From: Stigonema ocellatum SAG 48.90 = DSM 106950 | GTDB taxonomy: Bacteria; Cyanobacteriota; Cyanobacteriia; Cyanobacteriales; Nostocaceae | DNA length: 30,368 bases | Direction of reading: 5' to 3' | Assembly: GCA_016903675.1 (NCBI GenBank) | Contig: JADQBA010000108.1 | Span: 1-30,368 of the forward strand | Part shown: positions 24,192 through 30,368 of the stretch, piece after piece | How the letters are laid out: the number at the start of each line of letters is the position of its first letter | Numbering within the stretch: position 1 is the first letter of the stretch | The notes under the pieces: model-generated | Database searches by the model: none | What the model was told of the DNA's origin: nothing | What the model saw: the letters and a program-made list of their open reading frames with translations, nothing else | Translations under genes and position numbers: made by a program

Positions 24192-25727
24192 ATGCTTAGT
24201 CCTTTGATTTGGATACCAATATTAGGTGCAGCTATCACCGCATTCTGGCCTCGCCCCTTGACGCCTAGTCAGTCTAGGCTGGTGGCAATAGTTGTGACGA
24301 GTACATCACTCATTTGGACAGTTGTTGTCCTTAGTCAATTTGAGCCAAACAATCCAGGGCTACAGTTCCAAGAGAATATTCCTTGGATTGAAACCTTAGG
24401 TTTGACCTATAAACTCGGCCTAGATGGTTTGTCTTTGCCTTTAGTGGCTTTAAATAGTTTTCTCACCTGGATTGCGATCGTCAGCAGTGAGCCGTCTGTC
24501 CAACGTCCTCGACTGTACTACACCATGCTCCTCCTACTCAATGCTGGAGTTGTGGGAGCCTTCCTGTCACAAAATTTATTGCTATTTTTCCTCTTCTATG
24601 AACTAGAACTCATTCCCCTGTATTTATTGATTGCCATCTGGGGTGGTCCTCAGCGCGGCTATGCGGCAACAAAGTTTCTTATATATACCGCTGTTTCTGG
24701 CATTCTTATTCTGTCAGCATTCCTAGGTCTAACTTTCTCTAGTGGCTCCTCTAACTTCGACTATGAGCCACTGGTAGCTCAAGCGCTACCCTTGGGACAG
24801 CAATTGTTGCTGTTAGGGGCGCTGTTGGTGGGATTTGGCATCAAAATTCCCCTAGTTCCTTTCCATACTTGGTTACCGGATGCCCACGTTGAAGCCTCGT
24901 CTCCCGTTTCAGTACTGCTAGCGGGTGTGCTACTGAAATTGGGAACCTATGGTCTACTGCGGTTTTGTTTGGGTCTATTTCCAGAAGCTTGGGCGGTCTT
25001 CGCTCCCTGGTTAGCTACTTGGGCAGCAGTGAGTGCTCTTTATGGGGCTTTGACGGCGATCGCCCAAAAAGACATGAAAAAAATGGTAGCCTATAGCTCC
25101 ATTGCTCACATGGGCTATGTGCTTTTGGCAGCAGCAGCCGCGACACCCCTAAGCCTTGTGGCCTCCGTCCTACAAATGATCAGCCACGGTCTGATGTCAG
25201 CCCTGCTGTTTCTGCTAGTGGGCGTCGTTTACCAAAAGACCGGGAGCCGCGATCTAGACGTCCTGCGTGGACTCTTGAACCCCCAACGCGGTCTACCCCT
25301 GATTGGTAGCTTGATGGTTTTGGGTGTAATGGCTAGTTCCGGCATCCCTGGGATGGTGGGTTTTATTTCTGAATTTTTAGTCTTCCGAGGCAGTTTCCCT
25401 GTTTTTCCAATACAAACTCTGCTGTGCATGATCGGCACCGGCTTAACAGCAGTTTACTTCTTGCTGTTGGTTAACCGTGCCTTTTTCGGACGGCTTGGAG
25501 AACAGTTTGTCAACTTGCCACCAGTGCAGTGGGCCGATCGCGCACCAGCGATAATTTTGTCTATCTTGATCGTCCTTCTGGGGTTACAGCCTAGCTGGAT
25601 GGTGCGCTACAGCGAGACGACAACAGAGGCCCTGATGGCAACTCGATTGCCAAACGCTCATATTTCCGCAGTTGCTAGCCCTTCTCACACCGTTTCTCAG
25701 GATCACCCCACAAGCAGCCCCCTATGA
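24192..25727 (+). CDS. ndhD4: NDH-1 CO2-uptake subunit NdhD4
   Basis: 511 residues, NuoM/NdhD family, paralogue of ndhD3 (13092-14606). Visible proton-channel residues are Glu137 in LLFFLFYELELIP, the Lys in FGIKIPLVPFHTWLPDA, LKLGTYG and AQKDMKKMVAYSSIAHMGYV. Pairs with NdhF4 and CupB in the second CO2-uptake NDH-1 complex. The start MLSPLIWIPILGAA aligns with NdhD3. The ATG is preceded by a repeat array in place of a Shine-Dalgarno, so initiation may rely on readthrough from ndhF4 or a leaderless-like mode. Confidence 0.94.
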   Translation: MLSPLIWIPILGAAITAFWPRPLTPSQSRLVAIVVTSTSLIWTVVVLSQFEPNNPGLQFQENIPWIETLGLTYKLGLDGLSLPLVALNSFLTWIAIVSSEPSVQRPRLYYTMLLLLNAGVVGAFLSQNLLLFFLFYELELIPLYLLIAIWGGPQRGYAATKFLIYTAVSGILILSAFLGLTFSSGSSNFDYEPLVAQALPLGQQLLLLGALLVGFGIKIPLVPFHTWLPDAHVEASSPVSVLLAGVLLKLGTYGLLRFCLGLFPEAWAVFAPWLATWAAVSALYGALTAIAQKDMKKMVAYSSIAHMGYVLLAAAAATPLSLVASVLQMISHGLMSALLFLLVGVVYQKTGSRDLDVLRGLLNPQRGLPLIGSLMVLGVMASSGIPGMVGFISEFLVFRGSFPVFPIQTLLCMIGTGLTAVYFLLLVNRAFFGRLGEQFVNLPPVQWADRAPAIILSILIVLLGLQPSWMVRYSETTTEALMATRLPNAHISAVASPSHTVSQDHPTSSPL

Positions 25728-25738
25728 ATTAAAAAAAC

Positions 25739-25851
25739 GGCGTTGTTGAATCAAGGTATGAATTTACACGCGCGTAAAGTCGCAAAGGCGCAAAGAGAAA
25801 AAGTTTTTAAATAGCCCATTTTTTCATTTCATACTTCAATTCAGCAACGCC
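25739..25851. repeat. MITE-like element with 24-bp imperfect terminal inverted repeats
   Basis: The left end GGCGTTGTTGAATCAAGG-TATGAA is mirrored by TTCATA-CTTCAATTCAGCAACGCC at the right, about 113 bp overall with no coding capacity. The interior contains the palindrome TTTACACGCGCGTAAA and the GCAAAGGCGCAAAGAGAAA block. The left ~85 bp recur at 8849-8936. It is inserted between ndhD4 and cupB. Confidence 0.8.
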
Positions 25852-25858
25852 AAAAAAA

Positions 25859-25912
25859 CTCCTCACTCCTAACTCCTCACTCCTAACTCCTAACTCCTCA
25901 CTCCTTACTCCT
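25859..25912. repeat. CTCCTAA/CTCCTCA heptad array before cupB
   Basis: Seven-base units (ACTCCTA, ACTCCTC, ACTCCTT) run up to about 4 nt before the cupB ATG at 25916, again leaving no Shine-Dalgarno. Confidence 0.75.
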
Positions 25913-25915
25913 ATT

Positions 25916-27046
25916 ATGGTCAAAACCTACTTGAAAGTTTCAACCCATCCCCTGAAAGCCTATATTGAGCGGCTGAAGACCGGAGATGCTTTGCTTCCCG
26001 ACACCAAGGACAATTTGATCGAGGTGGTGGGAATTCTTAAGAGCTACGGTATCGTGCTGGAGGCTTACTATCAGAATCTCATCTACATTGCTGAGCATCA
26101 ATTTTTAGTACTTTTTCCCTTCTTCAAGTACTTTAATGGAGAGGTTTCTCTCAAGAAGTTGCTGCGCCATTGGTGGCATGACCGGATTAATTTTGAATAC
26201 GCTGAGTACTGTATGAAAACCATGCTCTGGCATGGAGGTGGAGGTCTAGAGACTTACTTAGATTCTCCGGAATTTACTGACGCGGCACAGAAGGCAATCC
26301 AGACCAAAATTAAGAATAATTGGCTGATGCAAGGATTGCATCGTGTGTTTCCAGAGTTTTTGCCAGAACAGATTAGACAACAGGCTTACTATAGCACTCT
26401 CGGTCAATTTTGGCAGGTGATGAGTGAAATCTTCCTGACTCTATCAGATTATTATGACCACGGGAAGATACAGTCTATACCTCAAGTTGTAGAGCATATT
26501 CAGATGGGTTTAGTGGCAGCAGCTAACCAACCCATTACCTATGCAGTCACCATTGAGGGCGAAGTTTATGAAATTATTCCTGAATCTGTTGGTTTAACAT
26601 TTCTGCCAGATGCTGGTGTGCCCTACGTGGAGTCCATTTTCTTTAGAGGGACGCCCTTTTTTGGTACCACCTCGTACAATGCTCAAGCTTATCAGATTTC
26701 CCCAGACCAGAGCCGATTTAATTATGGGGCGCTTTATGCCGATCCTTTGCCTGTGGGTGGTGGTGGAATTCCTCCCACCTTACTGATGCAAGATATGCGC
26801 CACTTTTTGCCTGAATACCTGCGCGATATTTATTGCCATAAACTCCGGGGAGAAGATGATTTGCTGGTCAAAATTTGCCAAAGTTTCCAAAAATCGATGT
26901 TTTGCGTGACCACAGCCGTCATTCGGGGACTAGCGCCCTATCCTTTAGATACGGCTGACCTAGACCAACAACGCGCAAATCAATCCTATTTAGAAAACTG
27001 GATGGATCGCTTCCTTGATTCTGCCCTACATGATGTTCAAGCCTGA
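25916..27046 (+). CDS. cupB: CO2 hydration protein CupB (ChpX)
   Basis: 376 residues, the ChpX/CupB length, homologous to CupA at 14791-16086. The signature block LLRHWWHDRINFEYAEYCMK starts at residue 82; His85 and Arg90 are five apart, as are His129 and Arg134 in CupA, consistent with a conserved metal site. Other shared blocks are YYSTLGQFWQVMSEIF, ALYADPLPVGGGGIPPTLLM, DMRHFLPEYLRDIYCHKLRG. It lacks CupA's ~40-residue insertion. It completes the ndhF4-ndhD4-cupB unit, with a MITE-like element and a short tandem repeat in the 188-nt gap after ndhD4. It hydrates CO2 to bicarbonate at the NDH-1 complex on the thylakoid. Confidence 0.95.
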   Translation: MVKTYLKVSTHPLKAYIERLKTGDALLPDTKDNLIEVVGILKSYGIVLEAYYQNLIYIAEHQFLVLFPFFKYFNGEVSLKKLLRHWWHDRINFEYAEYCMKTMLWHGGGGLETYLDSPEFTDAAQKAIQTKIKNNWLMQGLHRVFPEFLPEQIRQQAYYSTLGQFWQVMSEIFLTLSDYYDHGKIQSIPQVVEHIQMGLVAAANQPITYAVTIEGEVYEIIPESVGLTFLPDAGVPYVESIFFRGTPFFGTTSYNAQAYQISPDQSRFNYGALYADPLPVGGGGIPPTLLMQDMRHFLPEYLRDIYCHKLRGEDDLLVKICQSFQKSMFCVTTAVIRGLAPYPLDTADLDQQRANQSYLENWMDRFLDSALHDVQA

Positions 27047-27520
27047 AGCAAAAAGATGAAAGCCCTCACCCCTACCCCTCTCCCAAATTGGGAGAGGGGT
27101 GCCCGTCTAGGGCGGGGTGAGGGTGGTCATGACATTGAACTGGCCTTATCTAACTGCCCTCTGATTCTATTCATTCACGGGTATGACGAACAAACAATAT
27201 CGCGGTAGGGGCGTATTGCAATACGCCCTTACGAAGTGAATGAAGCTCCGAGTTATCATTATCCTGAGAGTGAGTTGCTGACATTCTGAGTTCGACGTAA
27301 AAACGAGGCTCAAAAGTAGACACAGTAAACCTTGTGGTCAGGCTGGGATTGGCGAATTAATACAAATTTTTCTCAATAGATGGTCTGAAGCGTAAATGGT
27401 GATGTTTGGGAGAATAATGAATTCGTGACGGATTCATTAAGCTTTAGGTCAGGTAGAACCAATAATAGCGGGATCACACAGCTAAATTGTTCATCCCACT
27501 GATTAATTATTATTTAGAAA
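27047..27520. other. Gene-free region downstream of cupB with dispersed repeats
   Basis: Contains the second copy of the CCCTCTCCC/GGGAGAGGG repeat at 27063-27113, a TCATTCACGGGT end near 27170, and the palindrome GGGCGTATTGCAATACGCCC at 27209-27228 (also 18210-18229). The hairpin repeat just after cupB could end its transcript. Nothing else was recognised. Confidence 0.6.
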
Positions 27521-27823
27521 TCAGGTGGATTGGGTGGTACATGGATTTTGACGAATATAGTCTGACAAAGCTGCATTAATTAAAGTTTGGTAGTCTTGCT
27601 CACAAGCAATGCGTTTGAAATATTCAAAAATATTGGCATCAAGCATCATGTTCACCTGTTGCTTGCCTCGCTCAACAGGAACTCCCCCAACTCTTAAGAC
27701 TGCCTGCGCCATCTGCTCGACCGTCGCTTCAGGAATATCCTCCAAATCGATGTCTTCATCTTGCATTGCATGAATTCGCTCCCAATCAGTTTGAGAGATT
27801 TTGTCAGAAGATAAATTGTTCAC
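27521..27823 (-). CDS. BrnA-like antitoxin
   Basis: 100 residues from the GTG at 27823. The N-terminal block NNLSSDKISQTDWERIHAM and DEDIDLEDIPE, then a basic region and a C-terminal ribbon-helix-helix-like part (QQVNMMLDANIFEYFKRIAC, TLINAALSDYIRQ), fit the BrnA antitoxin family. These proteins neutralise the BrnT ribonuclease toxin and repress their own operon. AGAGG at 27832-27836, 8 nt upstream, supports the GTG at 27823 over the longer reading from GTG 27853. The start overlaps the end of a brnT-like remnant in another frame, as in intact brnTA operons. No functional toxin is present, so this is an orphan antitoxin. Confidence 0.75.
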   Translation of the reverse strand: MNNLSSDKISQTDWERIHAMQDEDIDLEDIPEATVEQMAQAVLRVGGVPVERGKQQVNMMLDANIFEYFKRIACEQDYQTLINAALSDYIRQNPCTTQST

Positions 27824-27896
27824 GTTTAGTACCTCTACGCATTGAAATGACACGGATCTCGTTGTTGGATTCTGTGTGGGCGATCGCTTCTTTGAT
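27804..27896 (-). pseudogene. brnT-like toxin, C-terminal remnant
   Basis: In the frame that overlaps the brnA start, about 30 codons read IKEAIAHTESNNEIRVISMR followed by RGTKREQFIF and a stop. This resembles the C-terminus of BrnT (E-I-R-I-I-S-A-R, KRE). A stop codon lies just upstream, so the toxin's front is gone. Confidence 0.55.
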
Positions 27897-27966
27897 CTAA
27901 AACTTTTTGTTGCTTTTCCGGTGCGACTTCTCGCCAGTGTTCAAGTTGTTCAACTTCATTACCCAT
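27835..27966 (-). CDS. Small ORF, DUF2281-like N-terminal fragment
   Basis: 43 codons from the ATG at 27966 with GAGG 5 nt upstream. The first 25 residues (MGNEVEQLEHWREVAPEKQQ, then KVLDQ) resemble the N-terminus of cyanobacterial DUF2281-type antitoxins. The rest (RSDRPHRIQQRDPCHFNA) is read out of frame through the brnT remnant, so the ORF appears to be a fusion of two deletion ends. It may still be translated because of its good ribosome-binding site. Confidence 0.45.
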   Translation of the reverse strand: MGNEVEQLEHWREVAPEKQQKVLDQRSDRPHRIQQRDPCHFNA

Positions 27967-28027
27967 AATTACCTCGCTATTGAATGATACCTCTATTTTA
28001 GTTGCGGAAGCCTTTATTTATTGGGTT

Positions 28028-29679
28028 TCGTGCCTCTAGTCCGATTTAACCCATACGGTTGGGGTGATCCTGCAAAACTTAAAGAAGCTCTTCTTTTAGT
28101 TTCCAACTAGTCCGATTTAACCCATACGGTTGGGAGCAACGTATGTCTGCTGGCGACTGCAAAAACTTAGGGTTTCCAACTAGTCCGATTTAACCCATAC
28201 GGTTGGGCCTGTGGAATTGTTGGAGTACATACTCCAACAAGAAAGTTTCCAACTAGTCCGATTTAACCCATACGGTTGGGGGGTGTGTTTCCGGTTCGAG
28301 CACGTATCGCCAAGAAAAAGTTTCCAACTAGTCCGATTTAACCCATACGGTTGGGAACACTCGTTCATGGCTACTTTACGTAGACCTTGAGTTTCCAACT
28401 AGTCCGATTTAACCCATACGGTTGGGTTTTAACTGCTGCGGCTGCTGCTGCCAAGGCTCTTGGAGGTTTCCAACTAGTCCGATTTAACCCATACGGTTGG
28501 GTCGAATCGCTGTACAACAGTCAGCAGCAAAATCCGTCAAGCAAGAGTTTCCAACTAGTCCGATTTAACCCATACGGTTGGGCTGTTGCTGTTTCTTATT
28601 TTGCACCTGCTAACGCAGCCGGTTTCCAACTAGTCCGATTTAACCCATACGGTTGGGTTTGCTATTACTTCAGCTAACGTTGCGATCGCTACAAGTTTCC
28701 AACTAGTCCGATTTAACCCATACGGTTGGGAAGCTCTTCCCAACAGGAAGAGCAAAATAGTAACAAAAAGTTTCCAACTAGTCCGATTTAACCCATACGG
28801 TTGGGGAAAAAGCAGTGCAACGATGGAAGCGTTGTCGAAGGTTTCCAACTAGTCCGATTTAACCCAATCGGTAGGGAGTTTTTTGGAGTATCTCATGTCT
28901 AATAAATTTTTTGGCGGTTTCCAACTAGTCCGATTTAACCCAATCGGTAGGGGAAAAAATCAAGTTATCCACTTGACGAATTTAAAAAGTTTCCAACTAG
29001 TCCGATTTAACCCATACGGTTGGGATAAAGTTCAGTATCTCAGGAGGTTATACCCTGGTTTCCAACTAGTCCGATTTAACCCAATCGGTAGGGAAGAACA
29101 AAGCCCAGAAAAACACAACCAAAGAAGCAGTTTCCAACTAGTCCGATTTAACCCATACGGTTGGGGAGGCTTATTTAGTAGCTCCTGATGCAATCTTCAA
29201 AAGTTTCCAACTAGTCCGATTTAACCCAATCGGTAGGGTCATTCAAGAAATCAGTTGATTACAGCCTGTTGAGAAGTACGTTTCCAACTAGTCCGATTTA
29301 ACCCAATCGGTAGGGCAGCCTTAGCTGCGCAACAGAAGATGAGTGCTGGTGAGTTTCCAACTAGTCCGATTTAACCCAATCGGTAGGGCAGAAAGAACCG
29401 CAAAACCTATAGTCTACAATCATGAAGTGTTTCCAACTAGTCCGATTTAACCCAATCGGTAGGGTATACTCAAGCAAGAGGCTGCGGGGTGTTCTAAGAC
29501 AGTTTCCAACTAGTCCGATTTAACCCATACGGTTGGGAGATAGAGCAACTCAAGTGGCAGATGCAGGTGAAAACGTTTCCAACTAGTCCGATTTAACCCA
29601 TACGGTTGGGATGTTTTAAATGGATGTACATCTAGTTTACCGTGTTTCCAACTAGTCCGATTTAACCCATACGGTTGGG
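28028..29679 (-). CRISPR. CRISPR array, 23 repeats of 36 bp and 22 spacers, two repeat variants
   Basis: Repeats start GTTTCCAACTAGTCCGATTT on the + strand and end CCCATACGGTTGGG (variant A) or CCCAATCGGTAGGG (variant B). Starts: 28028 (degenerate), 28099, 28172, 28245, 28320, 28391, 28466, 28547, 28622, 28695, 28770, 28841, 28917, 28989, 29058, 29130, 29203, 29280, 29353, 29429, 29502, 29575, 29644. Variant B is at 28841, 28917, 29058, 29203, 29280, 29353 and 29429; the rest are A. Spacers are 33-45 nt, mostly 35-39. On the minus strand repeats end in GGAAAC, the usual 3' form, and the eroded repeat is at 28028, so transcription is probably leftward with the leader right of 29679. No cas gene is in the window. 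ORFs across the array are artefacts. Confidence 0.95.
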
Positions 29680-29872
29680 AGTTCATCTAGCAGCCGTTAC
29701 CCAGTCAGGGTTTCAGCCACAATATCGACACCACTGGTAAAAGTATAGTACATTTTTCCAAAAATTGAGCAAAACACATACCTCAAACCCTTACCCAGTA
29801 AGTTATCGACACCACTCAACGAAAAATATAGGGTTTCAGCAATTTGACGAGTGGTGTCGATGAAAAAATCTT
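29680..29872 (-). promoter_or_regulatory. Probable CRISPR leader
   Basis: AT-rich sequence next to the intact-repeat end of the array. It contains TATCGACACCACT at 29723-29735 and 29804-29816 and its inverted form AGTGGTGTCGA at 29850-29860. AGGGTTTCAGC is repeated at 29707-29717 and ~29830-29840, and TTACCCAGT is also repeated. Leader status is inferred from array polarity; no promoter box was assigned. Confidence 0.5.
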
Positions 29873-29989
29873 CTATGACTCAGGTTCGAGAATAATCTCA
29901 TGATACCCCGACACAGGTGCGGCTAAACGAACAAAGTCCTCGTTGAGTGGGACTAATCTGAAAATAGGGGTTTCAAATTTAATTAGCAC
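29873..29989 (-). CDS. Unrecognised 38-residue ORF or gene 3' remnant
   Basis: A reverse frame from GTG at 29989 to a stop at 29873 reads MLIKFETPIFRLVPLNEDFV, then RLAAPVSGYHEIILEPES. The composition looks like real protein, but there is no Shine-Dalgarno and no recognised family. The frame opens only eight codons... upstream of the repeat-derived stop, so it may instead be the last part of a decayed gene. A duplicated 17-bp segment, CTAATCTGAAAATAGGG on the + strand (29953-29969 and 30009-30025), re-encodes PIFRL just upstream, indicating a local duplication. Confidence 0.35.
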   Translation of the reverse strand: MLIKFETPIFRLVPLNEDFVRLAAPVSGYHEIILEPES

Positions 29990-30091
29990 CAGAGTAATAA
30001 AAGAGCGCTAATCTGAAAATAGGGTTCCCATAGATAGAGTTTTTAACCGTTTGCAGTATAACTTGATTCATCCATTTTTTGAGAATTGTTG

Positions 30092-30368
30092 CTAGTAAAC
30101 GACATCTTCGTAAAGCTCGGCTATTGTGACTTCAAAATTAATACTGTATAATGGAAATGATTTATGTTCTGCTGTGTAAGATTGCAAAACCCACAGCCCT
30201 TCATCATTACGGCGGAAACATTCGACGCGCTGACGTTTGGTGTTAATTAAAACGTACTCTTTGAGGCTTTCTAAAGTTTGGTAATCGGCGAATTTGTCCC
30301 CCCGATCAAAGGCTTCAGTAGAGTTAGATAAAACTTCGACAATTAAACAGGGAAATCTTTTATACCCT
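30092..30368 (-). CDS. Uma2-family (DUF820) nuclease-like protein, N-terminus off the window
   Basis: The last 91 complete codons of a Uma2 protein: FPCLIVEVLSNSTEAFDRGD, KFADYQTLESLKEYVLINTK and RQRVECFRR, ending ITVAELYED-type (here VTIAELYEDVVY). The Glu in VEVLS and the Lys residues in DRGDKFADY are positioned as in the PD-(D/E)XK-type active site of the family. The start is beyond 30368. The role is unknown; such genes are numerous in cyanobacterial genomes. Confidence 0.85.
   Translation of the reverse strand, partial: GYKRFPCLIVEVLSNSTEAFDRGDKFADYQTLESLKEYVLINTKRQRVECFRRNDEGLWVLQSYTAEHKSFPLYSINFEVTIAELYEDVVY

Noticed and set aside
28180..29188. ORFs with repeated FQLVRFNPYGW or PYGLNRTSWKL
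   Set aside because: They are translations of CRISPR repeats and spacers, not proteins.
28028..29679. A Cas12k (type V-K) transposon array
   Set aside because: The repeat ends GGAAAC on the likely crRNA strand rather than GAAAG, and no tnsB, tnsC, tniQ, cas12k or tracrRNA-like sequence was seen. Not excluded beyond the window.

Overview
The window comes from a cyanobacterial chromosome, most likely a filamentous, Nostoc-like organism. The grounds are the beta-carboxysome genes, the CO2-uptake NDH-1 genes, many HIP1-type GCGATCGC octamers, GGGGAYT/CCCCANT heptad arrays (the STRR class), hairpin repeats and a giant kinase-ATPase-GAF-histidine kinase. No rRNA or tRNA gene was recognised. All identifications come from reading the sequence; nothing was searched.

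Layout. 1-708 (-): C-terminally cut CAP/SCP-domain protein. 709-1908: repeat-rich and gene-poor. 1909-8675 (+): an HstK-like Ser/Thr kinase/histidine kinase, then a receiver-histidine kinase protein. 8676-10059: repeats around a 5'-truncated CHAT-domain remnant. 10060-10894 (-): a truncated Uma2 gene and a probable PD-(D/E)XK protein. 11213-27046: carbon-concentrating locus. 27521-28000 (-): degraded toxin-antitoxin remnants. 28028-29679: CRISPR array of 23 repeats and 22 spacers with no cas gene in the window. 29680-30368: probable leader, a 38-codon ORF and a second partial Uma2 gene running off the edge.

The carbon-concentrating locus holds three units. ndhF3-ndhD3-cupA-cupS (+) encodes the specific subunits of the high-affinity CO2-hydrating complex NDH-1MS. 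ccmK2-ccmK1-ccmL-ccmM-ccmN-ccmO (-) encodes carboxysome shell and core organisers. ndhF4-ndhD4-cupB (+), divergent from ccmK2, encodes the second CO2-uptake complex. Together they cover conversion of CO2 to bicarbonate at the thylakoid NDH-1 complex and use of that bicarbonate inside the carboxysome. Rubisco and bicarbonate-transporter genes are not in the window.

The main oddities are: short tandem repeats invading this locus, including the ribosome-binding positions of several genes; two large two-armed heptad arrays with the same 25-bp core in opposite orientation; and a CRISPR array whose repeats come in two interspersed forms predicted to fold differently.
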